Assembly: GCF_031755915.1 (NCBI RefSeq) | Contig: NC_083383.1 | Coordinates: 3,724,001-3,788,000 of the forward strand | Origin: Ziziphus jujuba | Taxonomy: Eukaryota; Streptophyta; Magnoliopsida; Rosales; Rhamnaceae | Direction of reading: 5' to 3' | DNA length: 64,000 nt | Part shown: positions 1-13,109 of the stretch, piece after piece | How the letters are laid out: every line of letters starts with the position of its first letter | Position numbering within the stretch: the stretch's first letter is position 1 | Position numbers and translations under genes: made by a program | Notes under the pieces: generated by a model | What the model saw: the letters and a program-made list of their open reading frames with translations, nothing else | What the model was told of the DNA's origin: nothing | Databases searched by the model: none

Positions 1-2430
1 TTTCCCAAGCCTAGATGGAAAATATATGTGTGTGTGTGCGTGTAGATATATATAATCCTTTTAATATTGAAGATATATATTAAGCCGTTAGTCTTCTATC
101 ATATATATATATATATATATATATTTTTATCATTTAATTTTTAAATTATTTTAAAAAATATATTTGAAATTTATGAATTTAATGAAAACTTAAAATTTTA
201 AGAGAATAAAGTGAACTAATGTAGAATTTACATAAATTCCAAATATATTTTTTATTTCAACCCTCGAAATTTTAAAGACTGATAAGAAAATTTTAATGAT
301 TTTTCAGACGGTTATTATTTGAAAATTTCAGTACTATTTAATCTTAAAACTAATAATAAATAATTTATTAATTTTAAGATAAAGTTAGATATTTGGAGAC
401 AAATTACTGGAAAGATTACAACGAAGAGAATCAGCTTAATAAAATTAACATGTTTATTTTACTAATTAACGTCAGAAATAATCAATTAATAAATGAATCC
501 ATGATTACAAACAAGTTGGACTTTTCTTCTGTCTTTTTATTTATTATTTATTTTGGGTAAATGGACTTTTCTTTTGTTTATCTAAAGATTTGCCGGCCGA
601 AAAATCTTCCGAAATACCATATACTAAAAAAATTATACAACGATGGAAGCGAGAAGGTCATGTCAATGGAAACAGGAAATACAAAGAAAACAAAGAAATG
701 AATAAGTCGTGCCGTTTTATTTATTTTCCAAATTTGCTAAACTGCACCGCACAGTACACGCATTGCGTTTTAATATCAAATTCAAGGGCAATGCGGCCCA
801 CGACGGCGATTTGACTACAAAAAAAAATAAAATAAATAAATAAAATAAAAAAATGACGCATCTCTTAATCATTCCAATTGGAAAAAAAACATTGATTAAA
901 ATTAAATCATTTTAAATAAAAGTAAAAGATCATCATTTTAAATAAAAGTAAAAGATCAGTATTCCAATTTTTTAATATGTATTTTCTTGTGTATATCGTT
1001 TCCAAAAGGGATTCGTCCCAAGTGACCTCTTGGCTTAGCTCAGAGATCGATCCATTATTATATTGCTAGATGATCTAAACTCAAAAGACTTGAGCTTCAA
1101 GCTTTCTAATTAATTTTTTCAGCAAAATGGGAAAAAAAAACAAAATTGTCAAATTATTATTATTATTATTTTTAGCAAAAAGAATGGTCGATTTGGATTT
1201 CAGCTTGTGGGTCAGCATAGTGAGGCATTTTAACGGCGTTGATTTCCAGAAAATAAGGGGCTTCTCCATCTGGTGATACAAAATGATCCACGAGAAACAC
1301 TTGCATATTTACAAGTTTTTAATATAATTTTTGGTCCGTGCATTTCAGGCAAAAAGTAGTTGTAGAAAATGAAGTCGTAGATTAACTCCTAACCACGACT
1401 GCGATTCTAATAAATGCAAAACGACTTATCTCAAAGTTGTTGAAACATTGTCGTTACGGCTTTTCTTTCTCTCTCTAACCACAAAAAAGCTTAGAGAACG
1501 ACATATATAATCTTTATCATCTTCTAGAAGACTAGGTCTAGGAGCCTTAAATGAGCTTCCTTTCCTCTCATTAAGAAACTTCCTTATTAAGGTCTACATG
1601 TTCCTTGGCCTAGCACCATTTACAAATCCATTAATTACAAGTTTTAACAAAAAGCCTCTGGTAAATAAAAAGCCTCCTAGTTTTAGTTGGAAAGCAGGAT
1701 AGCATAAAATAAAATAGATAAGACCATCTGAATTTTTTTGTAGGTTTATATTCCACCATTTAACGATTATTAAAATCCCCAAGTTCATTATTTTGAATTT
1801 TCAACTTGAATATTTTTTGCTTTGTTTAAGGTGGTGTAAGTCTTTCTTTAGCGTAACTCTTGAAGTCTACAAGATTAAAATATAAATTCTAATGGCTTCA
1901 AAAAGTATTATCTTGTACTTGAATTTTTCTCTATTAGATAAAATCAAACGCCTTCTTCAATATCCTCTATGATGAATTTCCCCGGAAAAAAAAAAAAAAA
2001 AATCTTCTATTCTGGGTTTGGTGAACCAGTCGAGTATTAATCGTCATCCAAATCCAAGCTAGGTGTCCTGACCTCTTCAATAAAATACAAATAAATCATA
2101 TGCTTTGCATTTGCTTTCTTCACCTCACGTAACCGCGTATTTGTAAGCTAAATACTCTATTACCTGCTGCTTTTTCCTCCTACACGCAAGCCTCCACTCC
2201 GCGGTCAATTTCAGCCCCAACCAAACCCTGATCTCTACATGAATTTTAAAACAAAAACAGGTTTTAAAAGTTCATGTTTTGGGTTTCAACATGTAAGATT
2301 TATATTATATATAAAGCTATAATTGTCTATCTACAAAATCATCATTAAAGTTTAGTGATTAGGTGAACAACATAAAACCCCAAGTAAGTTGTTTTATAGC
2401 TACTGAACATTTCCAATTGCAATGTATTAT
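1..2430. other. AT-rich intergenic DNA, no gene recognised
   Basis: No credible coding region is visible on either strand; open frames are short and low in complexity. It holds an AT dinucleotide run near 100-124, a tandem duplication of about 26 bases near 906-957, an ATT run near 1155-1172 and a poly-A run near 1986-2001. The right end is downstream of the minus-strand QQT1-like gene and may include its 3' UTR. Confidence 0.6.
906..957. repeat. 26-bp tandem duplication
   Basis: The segment beginning atcattttaaataaaagtaa occurs twice back to back with no visible mismatch over about 26 bases. It lies in non-coding AT-rich sequence. Confidence 0.8.
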
Positions 2431-2672
2431 ATCCACATCAATGAAACACAATACAGGTTAAAAAATTGAAATCATATAATACACAAGCCCTCAAGACGGA
2501 TAAGGTCCTTTCTTTTCTTTTGACCATGTGCCTCCCAATGATTATAGGACACAAAAGGGAGGAACAAGATTTTATCTGCCACTTCATTCCTCTGGATCCA
2601 TGACTCAGAGAGGAATTCCGTAACCTTAGACATTGGTTTTCCTCTGCAACATCAGTGAGATCGATAGGTTCA

Positions 2673-5059
2673 TCAATCACTGTCATCAAAATTTTCATCA
2701 TCCTTCATGTACTTCTCTTGCACTGCTGCAACCGTGAACAGCCTTTGTTAAGCAAAACATATCAAACTCTGCCTTCCTTAGTTATCAGATTATTGCAACA
2801 TAAAAAGGCACTGACGAAAAAGAGAAAACGTAATAATAATCACAAAGGGTACTGCTACTGCTAGGGGCACCAACAAGTCTAACAGCCTGTTTACCACGAT
2901 GATGTGGTAAGGAGACTTATTATTTCATCATTGATATATTAATACAACCTAAATATGGATAAATCAAACCCTTGAAGGATAATTGTAGCTGAATATAAGC
3001 CAATCAAATAATGAAATCATCACTTGGTATACATATTGATAGACTTCTCAGTATCTCTAGCGTTGTTCATTATGCAATCTCGAATGCACAATCTGATATG
3101 ATGGAGATGGTCAAGCTACATAAAAGAAGAAAATAAAAATATTTTCGAGGTCCCACAGCTTCTCTTAGAGGGCAACTCGTGGTAAATCTACATTTCTCAG
3201 CATAGAGTTCTGTCAAAGCTCAAAACATGATGCAACTCTTGAGAAAATTGGAAGTATAAACAATTATGAGCAGAGCATTTTAAATAACTAATAATAAAAG
3301 GATATCTGTAATAATCCCAATCAAGAGGGCCAACTGCGATCTTGCTGAATTCAACTGCACTAGCTTCTATGCCAGCAAAAATGTATCCATTGGTCTTGTC
3401 TATCAGCTTAACTAAATTGCCCACACTCTCTTTATCCTGAAAAGGACAGAACTGTGAAATAAATTGATAAACAATAAATGGGCTTAAAGAATAACTTGGA
3501 CAGAAATATGCGTACCTGAATATCTAAGGTTGTAAAATTGACAAGACCAAAGTCATCGATTACATCACAGAGCTCCTTAGTGAGCTTTCTGCAATACAAA
3601 TCACAAATGGCATACATTGCAAAGAGAAATAGAGAATGATTTACACAAATTGCAATAAAAAAAATTGTACCACCGATCACACCTGTACTTGGAAGAGTAA
3701 CGATCCTGAGCAAGAAGGTTCTGTAGATACGATAAATCTTGTACATCTGTATAGAAATCAAGGTTAAAACCTGCAACATGTTAAAAATTTGACAGTTAGG
3801 AGGATAGGCAGCAGTGATAATACCAAATGAAACACACTTAATACTAAAGAGAAAAAAAAATATATATATACCTAGTTTTCCATAGCTCTCTATCAAATCA
3901 ATCTTAGACAAGACGTTAATGTGTGGTAGTTCCAAATGAAGCATGGTGGACAAGGAGAGTAGCAATGCACTAACATATTTCCCAGGGTCATTGCAAAGAT
4001 GAGAATCAACTAAATGCACCGCAGTCAACTGCACCATTTAGAAAGCAAGTTGAAATCACCTCAGCTGTCTATTTCCTGGTCGACTGTAGAAAAATTTACC
4101 ATAGAACACATAATCATACCCTAAGGTTTAACTTTTTTATAAGTTTCATAATAACACTCTTAGCATTGGAGTGAAGGAAAAATAACTCCACTTGGCCAGG
4201 GAAATCAAAGAGGAGATAATGATCTGCAAAATTAACAGCACAGTAAGCTAACATGTACTGACACAACAGGTAAATGTATCTCACAATGGACCAAGGTTTT
4301 AGGGTTACTATTAGTTTTCAGTGGATTAACAGAGATTGTTAGCCAACAGGCCCTTAAGAAACTAAGGAGAAAAACAACATCCCATACAATCAGCAAAAAG
4401 ATTAAATTGATTATTGAATAATATTCAACATCTATATTACAATCTGCAGTACACATCATATAACAAGAAGCTCTGCAATCTTGTTGACTAAATAAAAAAG
4501 TAGCATATCAAGTTGATGAGCAACTTATAACTTTAGCTTTAAAAAGTTACTCTTGAAGAGACTAAGTTTTCACCATTTTGGAAATAGGAAAGAAAGTATC
4601 AATTAAAAGAAACAAAAAAGGTTTATCATAATGACCAATAATAAAGCCTGAATATTCTAAGATGAATTAAAGCAATGCACAACCTACCAGCTACTAACCT
4701 TTCAAAAGAGGTTCCAATTTAGCTTGCAACCAGTCAACATTTTTCTCTAGATAATCCATGCAATATACAAGGCCTAGAAAAACATAATGAAACAGAAATT
4801 AGAGAGTACACAACGAAAAGGGCATACACATTAACAAAACTTGAGCAGAAACTCCCTTTGAAATTAATTTTTCAAAACAACGTTCAATAGGAAGAAACTG
4901 TCAAAAACAAGGTCGCTTACCACCATTAGGACCAAGAGAATGCTCCATCATCACATCATTCAGTTTTATTAGATCCTCAATGTTCACAGCACACTCATAA
5001 CTATGTTTCCATTAAGGAAATATTAGATTGACTTACCAAAATCAGATTGAATCTCCCCC

Positions 5060-5112
<53 letters not shown>

Positions 5113-5559
5113 AATGGAACACTACTATGTTTGGAACATGAAAACCACATAAGAAAAAGATTAGTTAAGAAAAATTAAAATTCTCACATATTATCATTCA
5201 ACATGTAAGTATATATCATGTGCTATATATGTATGCTATATTTGTCTTTTTATCACAATTTTCTTATAGTCAAGTAATCCCCATTGGATTTTAAGCTTCA
5301 AATCTATCCTAACTGCATAAAACAAAGAGGATACGGTAATGCATCATTAGCGGGATCGAGATTGATAACAGCGACCTTCCTGCATAAGCACAATGATTCA
5401 AATTGTAAATGTGAAAATATAAATATTCTCATGTTCTGGCAGTTAAGCTTGAGTGGAGGACATCAAACACATATAATAGCATCATCTCCTTACCCATCCA
5501 AAAAATCCCACTCTTCCAGTCACAAGACTATTATTATCATTCAGTATATCAACAAAAAA

Positions 5560-5594
<35 letters not shown>

Positions 5595-5719
5595 TAGAAA
5601 GAAAGAAAATGCAATGTAGAAGTTTACCTTCCAATGAGCTTGAGGAACTGAGACATACCATTGCAGTAAGTAGTCTTCCCTGATCCAGGTGGACCAATTA
5701 CAACTTGCCCAAACACCAT
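2673..5719 (-). CDS. QQT1: GPN-loop GTPase, QQT1/GPN2 type, ten exons
   Basis: Predicted 301-residue GTPase of the GPN family; the Arabidopsis family member QQT1 is needed for early embryo division, and GPN proteins help assemble and import RNA polymerase II. Coding exons on the minus strand: 5628-5719, 5335-5379, 4921-5000, 4699-4773, 4120-4223, 3872-4028, 3683-3770, 3516-3588, 3306-3436, 2673-2733. The P-loop GPPGSGKT is at residues 9-16, the GPN motif at 69-71, and [10 protein letters not shown] and VLSKIDLI follow. The start fits the family MVFGQ opening and the length matches the family. The reading frame closes across all nine introns. The last intron (2734-3305) has AT-AC ends. A 5' UTR intron near 5749-5930 is likely. 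Confidence in family is very high; the molecular role is taken from the family. Confidence 0.96.
2734..3305 (-). other. U12-type AT-AC intron of the QQT1-like gene
   Basis: On the minus strand the intron starts ATATCCTTTT directly after exon 9 and ends with TTCAC before the last exon. A TTTGCTTAAC branch-site match lies about 13 bases before the AC end. Splicing here restores the family sequence [11 protein letters not shown]. No GT-AG alternative keeps that frame at this junction. Confidence 0.9.
5055..5110. repeat. C26-A30 homopolymer pair in QQT1 intron 2
   Basis: Twenty-six C are followed directly by thirty A on the plus strand. In the gene's sense this is a T30-G26 tract ending about 54 bases before the 3' splice site at 5000/5001. 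Lengths in such tracts may be affected by sequencing error. Confidence 0.85.
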
Positions 5720-6231
5720 CTTCCCTCTTTTACTTGAGAATTTGTATCTGTTACAATCATATACATTACAAAAAAAATTAAATTAAAAAAAAAAAGCTTA
5801 AAATTATTTGCTGGGTAAGTTAAAGGAGTTTTGGGGTATACAATAAACAACAAAACGAATAGCACAAGGTATTAGTGAAAAGTGTGGGAACCCATGAGAT
5901 ACAGATAACAGAAATATCGACCCAATTACCGGAGGTTATGTATTTAGAAGAAGGTCTTGGGCCTAATCCGCCGGAGCCGAAAATCCTAGAGTGGACCTCA
6001 CTCTCAGAGATTTAAAGCTAAAATTCCGATGGAAAAACTAACCAGAGATTGTTGCTTTTGCTGCCTTTAGAAATTACATCAAAAAAAAACACACAAAAGG
6101 AAGATTGAAATTGTCGCCTTTGCGTTTGGTAAATGGTTTTAAGGGTTTTTCTGGGTTTAATGGGTTTCTGTTGGTCTGTTGCACTTACACGTATGGCGGT
6201 GGTGAAAAGAACTAATAATAAAAATGTAATA

Positions 6232-6303
6232 GGGGCATTCCGAGAATCGAACTCGGGACCTCTCGCACCCAAAGCGAGAATCATACCACTAGACCAAATG
6301 CCC
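6232..6303 (-). tRNA. tRNA-Pro (anticodon TGG)
   Basis: The minus strand folds into a complete 72-base cloverleaf. The acceptor strands GGGCATT and AATGCCC pair. The anticodon stem TCTCGC/GCGAGA closes the loop TTTGGGT, giving anticodon TGG. The T arm carries the GTTCGATTC box B core and the D arm has TGGTCTAGTGGT (box A). No CCA is encoded and there is no intron. A short T5 run follows within about 15 bases, consistent with RNA polymerase III termination. It lies about 500 bases upstream of the QQT1 start on the same strand. Confidence 0.97.
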
Positions 6304-8250
6304 GATGGTTATCGCTTAACCAAATTTTTTATTTTATCAAAACGGACTTCCTTTTAAATCATACTGATCCCTTCGGGATATGATAATGGTTTAGATCATG
6401 CACCGCGCCACACTCGCCTCCATTCACGTGGGATCATGTGAGACTATAAAGCAGGGGATGAGTTTGTAAGCCATCATTTTAAAACGCTTCTTTCTCTTTT
6501 ACTTATTTTTCTTTTGTTTACGAAATGATCTCTTCAACACCAAAAACTTTCACAAATTTTATTTCCCCTTACAATAAGACCCTTATGATTTTTAAGAACT
6601 AGCGAACCCTCACTCATCTCTTTTGCTATCGCTTTTCCTTTCGACCAGAGTTCTTGTATATGCGACTTTGCGTGTACTCGAATCACAGAGAGACTAAGCA
6701 TTTGCCTAAGAACATAATATTATATTCCGGTACATCAATATCAGATTTAGATATATGCCTAACCAATTAACCACTAGTCTACTATAATAATGACCCTGTT
6801 TATTATCCATTCATGTCTAAAGCAAAGTGCATTGCAATGCAAAGTCTTGTGTGGGACATCCTTGGATGAAACATAGCTATCAATCATTATTTAGCGTTGC
6901 AATGCAATATCAAAGACACTACCATCTCCATCATTTCAGATTCATTTAATTATATCATTCTTCAATTCAACGCTTTTTTTTTTTTTTTTGGGCCTGTCAT
7001 TCAATTTTTTATATATGCTACACATGCATACTCAAAAATCAACAAAGCAGCCCACCCTGCATGTTTCACATCTATGTTCAAGCAATATATGTAAAAATAA
7101 ATATTTAAGACATTTTCTTTGTAGAGTTTCTGAATAGTTGGTTCTCTAGAAAAGTAGCCAAATGGGATACCAAAGAGGAATATGCTTGACTGTAAAGGAC
7201 ATTTCTGCGTAGGGCTGCCTAATTATATGTGTTTTTTAAATGATTCCCCAACTTATAAATGAAGCATACCTGCTTGCGTAGGTAATGTAATCATGAAGCA
7301 GAGATATTATGTGAAATGAGAAGGCAAGCAAAAGCCAGCTAGGTAGAGTTTGATACAGTGCTGGCATTTGATGGACAAGAGGGGTCTCAACTTTAAACAA
7401 TGAAAAAAAAGTCTCTCTTCTTTTGGAGAAACAGAATGCTTTCCAGGTCCCGAATTTTTTAATCTTTAATGCTTTTTTTTTTTTTAAAATATTCTTGAAA
7501 ACAATAATGTGTTACCCATAATTATTTCTCTGTCATATCTATTTTTCTCTACAAAGAGTTTTTCTGTCATTTTCCAGATTGGATTAGTTTATCTCTTTGT
7601 ATCAGGCGCGGCCTTGTTCAATTTGTTAAAGGGGATTTCGACCCCTGCACCAGATTTCCCACATTCATGCTTAGCACGTAATAGCTTCGAAGCCAATTAA
7701 TGCAGTAGATTTCAGTAGTCATTATCTGAATATTAATTTATGAGACAACCGATCAACTAATAGCATGGCCCATTTTTTTGGCTACTTTCTACTAGTCTGC
7801 CACATGAAAGCCACAGCACACTAGATTTATGGTAGGATTTCTGGATTTCCAAATTCCACACTGCAGGGGATTTTTGGTTCGTCTGGTACAAAACCCATAT
7901 AACTACCAAAAAACAATAACAGAATTTTTAACTTTGGACAATTCAAGTAAAGGTAAATTAATTCTATATATAGAACTAGAAAAAACAAGGATACGTTTCA
8001 GTGACATATATTATCCTATCTCCTAAATCGTATTACGACCAAAAAAAAAAAAAAAAAAAAGGAAAAAAAAAGAGAAAGACAAAATTGTATAAAGGAAAAA
8101 GGTCTTGTGTAAATTTATAAAGGAAGGAGAATATAGTAGTAACTTTGACCTTTTGTCATCTTTTTTACCTTTCAACTGTTGGAGGACAGGGAAAAAGAAA
8201 AGAAAAATATCAGAGAGACAACGGTAGGTAAGTGCTTGTAATTGGGACAA
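6304..8250. other. Intergenic, no gene recognised
   Basis: Only short chance frames are present. Features are a T run near 6971-6988, an A run near 8041-8060 and purine-rich sequence up to 8220. The right third is upstream of the WLIM2-like gene and should contain its promoter. Pyrimidine-rich sequence at about 8330-8395 is likely its 5' leader. Confidence 0.5.
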
Positions 8251-8468
8251 AATGATTGCTAAATGGTAGTAACTTTAATTATCTACAATGCTGCTTTTGG
8301 GCTCCGCAATCTCCTGTAACTCACATTTCTCACTCCTTTAGAGTTTCCTTATCTCCTCCTCCTGTTCTCCTTCCCTTTAGCCCCCTACTAGTTCTTGAAG
8401 AGAAAGAAAAGGAGAAACCCAGAATCCAGGAAAGACAGAGACAGAGAGTTTGAAAGAGAATTGGAAGG

Positions 8469-9930
8469 ATGGCATTTGCAGGAACAACCCAGAAATGCAT
8501 GGCCTGCGACAAGACAGTGTATCTGGTCGATAAGCTCACTGCGGATAACCGTATCTACCATAAAGCCTGCTTTCGATGCCACCACTGCAAAGGAACCCTC
8601 AAGGTATGCTGCTTCAATGACCACTCTGTCTTTTCCATCTTCTTGTTTGTTCCATGTACTTATCTTTTACTATTATCAGTTTGTCCTCCAATACCACATT
8701 CTTTGATAATTCTTATATGTACCCTATTCTTATTCTTTTATGTGTTTGATGCTGTTAACCACGATCTATTTGTTGATGGCCATTGTTGCTCCTAAATTCA
8801 TTTCAATGTTTTTACCGCAAACTCTGCTTGGTTGTGTTTTTCATGAACTCTGAGCTCTTTTTTACTTGAATCTTGATTTCACGGAACCGTATATCAATTC
8901 AATAATCGATTGAAAAGCTCAGACGAAAGAATTGAGTTTAGCTAAACGTTTGCTGGCTTGTAGTCTATGCCAGAAAATTGTTTATGGATTTAATCCCTCC
9001 TATGATCTTAACTACTTAGTCTGTGTTAACCATTTCTTATAACCTCCCCTCTATTCATGATCTGAAAGTATATATGACTAATCTGCTAATCCGCATCAAA
9101 GTATCATAGCAAATGAGTACTTGCAAGTATGGATTTTGTATGCAAATTCGTTGAACAATAGGGTAAATTTGCAGCTAAGCAACTACAATTCCTTCGAGGG
9201 AGTACTCTATTGCAGGCCACACTTTGATCAGCTCTTTAAAAGAACTGGCAGTCTTGACAAAAGCTTTGAAGGTAAATCCAAAATCAACAAAATTGATAGG
9301 CATATTTCATCCTCTTTGTTCTGGAGAGATGGTATGTTCACATTAGACTTGACTTTTCAGGGACACCAAAAATTGTAAAACCAGAGAGGCCTCTTGATTG
9401 TGAGGTAATGGCCCCTAATCTAAGTTTCTCTTGTTGCATTATTCACGTTTCCTGGATATCTGCTCTTAATCTTGACAATGAACTGTTTTCAAACAGAAAC
9501 CGGCGGTGGCTAAAGTAACAAGTATGTTTGGTGGAACTAGAGATAAATGCTTTGGCTGCAAGAATACTGTCTATCCTACTGAGAAGGTCACTTGAATTTG
9601 TTTTCACACTCATACGTATTCACAAAGCCTTTTTAGATGCATATTTTGATACCAAAACAAGAAATGCATATCCCTAACATCATGAAACTCGTAAATTAAC
9701 AGGTTACTGTGAATGGAACTCCTTACCACAAAAGCTGTTTCAAGTGTACCCATGGAGGGTGTGTGATCAGCCCATCTAACTACATTGCACATGAGGGTCG
9801 ACTCTACTGCAAGCACCACCATACCCAACTCATCAAGGAAAAGGGAAACTTGAGCCAGCTTGAGGGTGACCATGAAAAGGAAGGCATAAATGACAATGTG
9901 ACTGTCAGAGAAGTTGCTGCAGAAACATGA
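8469..9930 (+). CDS. WLIM2: Two-LIM-domain actin-bundling protein, WLIM2 type
   Basis: Predicted 197-residue LIM protein of the plant CRP-like group, whose members bind and bundle actin filaments and also enter the nucleus. Exons: 8469-8603, 9175-9271, 9361-9404, 9497-9586, 9703-9930, all with GT-AG introns and a closed frame. LIM1 (residues 10-62) has the full ligand set C-X2-C-X17-H-X2-C-X2-C-X2-C-X17-C-X2-H. LIM2 (from about residue 109) has the plant-type spacing C-X2-C-X17-H-X2-C-X2-C-X4-C-X15-C-X2-H. A proline- and lysine-containing linker joins them, followed by a short acidic tail. The MAFAGTTQKCMAC start is the family norm. The length fits WLIM2 proteins (about 190-200). WLIM2 over WLIM1 or PLIM is judged from the opening residues and the short tail. 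Confidence 0.95.
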
Positions 9931-10245
9931 TATGCAGAATAAAAATGATTCTATGGTACCGCAGATCAATCACTATTCTCTACATCGTCCATGTTGCCGT
10001 TGTTTTCATACCTTACCAGGCATTTTTCCCTGCAGTCCAAACGCATTTTGCTTGCATAACAGATGGAAGACTAAATTTATGGTTGAAGCTTGTGGGTTCA
10101 TTTGTTTGTTTTGGGTTTTTGTTGTGAGTTTGTGGATGCTCAGATGAGAAGCCAAAACCTATTTGGTTATTTCCCCTTCCCTACGCCCTACTGAAAGACC
10201 TAATTGGTTTATTTGTGAACTTATATGGTGTTACTACTGATGTTT

Positions 10246-10251
10246 AATAAA
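10246..10251 (+). terminator. Likely poly(A) signal of the WLIM2-like gene
   Basis: AATAAA lies about 320 bases after the WLIM2 stop in T-rich sequence, a normal distance for a plant 3' UTR. Confidence 0.5.
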
Positions 10252-10269
10252 TGTTGAGAATTCCCTCTG

Positions 10270-10834
10270 TTATTCCGTGACACCACCCCCTTCTTCTGTT
10301 CCGCTTTTTTCCTTTGGCTCTGTTTACATATACATATATTTTTGTTTTTCTCCTCAGTGTTCCCCTGGCCTGGTTTATTTATAAGATGCAAATGATTGAA
10401 AAATCATTGAAATCTCATATTCATGCTTACATTATGGCTGATTTTCATATAACTAATGTAGGATGTGTGCATTAGATATCATTTCAGAGAGTTGATTTCC
10501 TTTGCAAGAAGGTAGCTGAGTTGCTTTTCCTCTCCAAATAAGGGTATAGGAGAGTAGATCTTTGAGGTGAAGAGTTCAGGAGTATATCACTTTCTACATA
10601 TACTAATTTTCTAATCGTTAACAAAGTAAACAAAAACTTGAACTTCACTCAACAAATACAGAAGAAACTGGAAATTCAATTTGTACCATTGGAGGAAATA
10701 AAACAATGGATAAGCAAATGAAACAAATTTTAGAGACAGGATTTTAAAATGTATCCATTTGACTTAAAATTAGATACGTCAAGGACCATAAAAATGGATA
10801 ATCAGTTTCAACACAACCAGCAGCGGGGAAAAAA

Positions 10835-10866
<32 letters not shown>

Positions 10867-11050
10867 TCTTTAAATTGAAATGAAATTAAGCAGTAGGGAT
10901 TATGATTGAGCCGCAACAGGGGAGAGAGGGAGAGAGATATCAACTTAAGGTAACAGTAAAGGAATTTGACATATTATTCCTCAATAAATATGTTATACAC
11001 AGTGCCACGGCACATAAGTGGCATCCAGAGACATAACAGAATAAATAATG
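10270..11050. other. Spacer between convergent WLIM2 and F-box genes
   Basis: No coding potential. It contains an AAT microsatellite at about 10837-10863. The right end, just beyond the F-box stop at 11078, is probably the 3' UTR of that gene. Confidence 0.6.
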
Positions 11051-11077
11051 TACAAAAAGATATCCCAAACAAGTAAA

Positions 11078-13104
11078 TCAGTCACCACGAAACTCTATTG
11101 CATCAAGAAGGCAGCCATTCTTGGAAACATGCCTAAGGTCTACAATAAAATTATCCCGAAGAAATCCAAATCCAAATGTCCCATCTCCATACTGCCAAAT
11201 CCTTCCCTCCACCCCCTGAGGATTTGCAGTAGTTCCTGACAAATGTGGAATAACTAGATCAAAACTTGAGTTGATGAAAAGAATACGAGAGACCACATTA
11301 CTTTCAGCCAACGGCGGGATCCCGTCAATGGAATCTGCTTCTGCAAGTGGCTGAAGATGTACACGACTATCATATAGATTTTCTTCTTCCACAGAAAATG
11401 GAGACTCCACAAATGTAGTGTTCGATGTCCAAAACACAGGACCATAAGAAGCAAATCGTTCAGGTGAGTTCCAAATCCTTCGGCAGGCAATGCCACCAAT
11501 GTCATCATATGCAACAAGATAAAAACCCAAGTTCATGTCATCATAAATTCCCTGCAGGGAAAGGAAATGAGCCACAATGAAGAGCTCTTGTAAAGGCATC
11601 ATCTTTTGAAATGATACTCTACAAGAAGCAAAAGGGAAAGGAGAAAAACAATCTCTTATGCATACTATAGCTGCCTGCAGAATATTGGTTCTGACTTTCC
11701 CAAGTATGATAAAACTATTTGTGATTTTATCCCATACCATAGCTAGAAAAGCATTTATTGCTGAGAAACCAAGTGCTAAAAAGACTGATTTTCTCTCCAA
11801 CTAATTTATCATTCATTTGCATATTAGAATATGTACATAACATTTTCAGCCCCGAACAACACTTTTGACCAACTTCATCAATGATCCAGTATAATGCTTA
11901 GTAAAAAGGGAACAAATATGCCAAATAAATTTCAAATGGACGTATTTAGAAAGCACTCAAGATTTGGAAACGACAGTCGTTGGTTCATCTCATATTGTCT
12001 CCAATTTATCCCAACTTTAGAACAATAAATTTCCACTGCACGATAACAAAACAAAATAAACACAACAAGTCCATTACAATGCACAGATGATCGAGCATTT
12101 AAATGAGCAAGATAATCAAAACAAAGAAAGGAACAATTAAACAACACCTTCCATAGACCCTGCAAAGGCCTGGATGGAGTGGGCGAACAATTAACAATCT
12201 TGACGAAATGCTCCGGCTCCCACTTCCTCCTCGATTGTCTTTCCTTCTCTTTCCGCCTCTGCCTCCTCGAAGACCTGTCCCCAACCGGGCTAGTCCGGTT
12301 CGCAAAATGTTGATAAATCTCCGACATTAACCGGTCCGGCAAGCTTCCAGGCGACCCAATCTCCGATCCAGTCACATCCTCCCCAGCCCCACAACCATCG
12401 TCTCCGGACAAGCTCACAGTACTTGAACTCCGCCGAATCCCCTTTTTACTCTGTTCCGGAGTGTTCGAATTCGAATACGCAAAGCTCAAATCTTCCTCCA
12501 CAACGAAATGGGATTTCCCCATGAAACTAACATTGACGGGTACCAAATCGTTCTCCAAGCACTCGATTTCCCCGGAGCTCGCGAAATCGCCCAGCATATC
12601 GCTCCGACCATCCGGATCGAGAAAGTTGAGAACCTGGCCTTCCTGCGACAGACTCATCCATAAAAACGGAGCTTTCACCACACCATATGTTCCGGTCGTC
12701 GATGGAGATACCCTGGATCCGGTGAGGAACGAAGAACCCCACTCGAAGAAGACCAATGGTGGGGATGATGTACCTGCGGTTCCTGAACCGCTTCGGCGCC
12801 AGAAACCGATTAGATTCTCCCATTCGCTGAGAGTCTTGTAGAGCAGCCTGTAGGAGATTCTCCCTCTACCCCAGTTTTTGATCTGGGTCTTCGTGCCCCA
12901 CCTCCTGTCGCACATGGCGAACCATAGCTTACCGTCGTCTTTGCAAAGCGATACGAAACGTTTCGACGTGCATGCGAATGTCGCAATATCGGCGGGCGTG
13001 AGAAACGAAAGGATACACAGCTGGACATCTTCCGGGAAATCAATGAAAGAAACGGAACACCCTGTTCCGTCAATTGATAGACTCAGGTCTCTCACACTCG
13101 CCAT
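11078..13104 (-). CDS. F-box protein, At3g12350-like
   Basis: Predicted 476-residue F-box protein, so probably a substrate receptor of an SCF ubiquitin ligase; substrate unknown. Exons on the minus strand: 12148-13104 and 11078-11551. The F-box is at about residues 20-62, with [19 protein letters not shown], the conserved WF pair and a following RRWG. A serine-rich stretch and a strongly basic segment ([20 protein letters not shown]) lie before the junction [16 protein letters not shown]. The C-terminal half ([19 protein letters not shown] onward) has no kelch or LRR repeats and looks like a separate beta-rich module conserved in plant orthologues. A long frame entirely within exon 1 runs past the donor but ends in unrelated residues. 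I recall Arabidopsis At3g12350 and At5g39450 as the closest type; that is memory, not a search. Confidence 0.9.
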
Positions 13105-13109
13105 TTTTG

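Noticed and set aside
3197..3424. Continuation of QQT1 exon 9 to a stop at 3197
   Set aside because: The residues after YYR are unrelated to the family, while the AT-AC intron joins to a last exon that matches it.
12461..12841. Open frame on the plus strand opposite the F-box exon
   Set aside because: It lies wholly within the GC-richer coding exon of the F-box gene on the other strand and has no recognisable protein features; a shadow.
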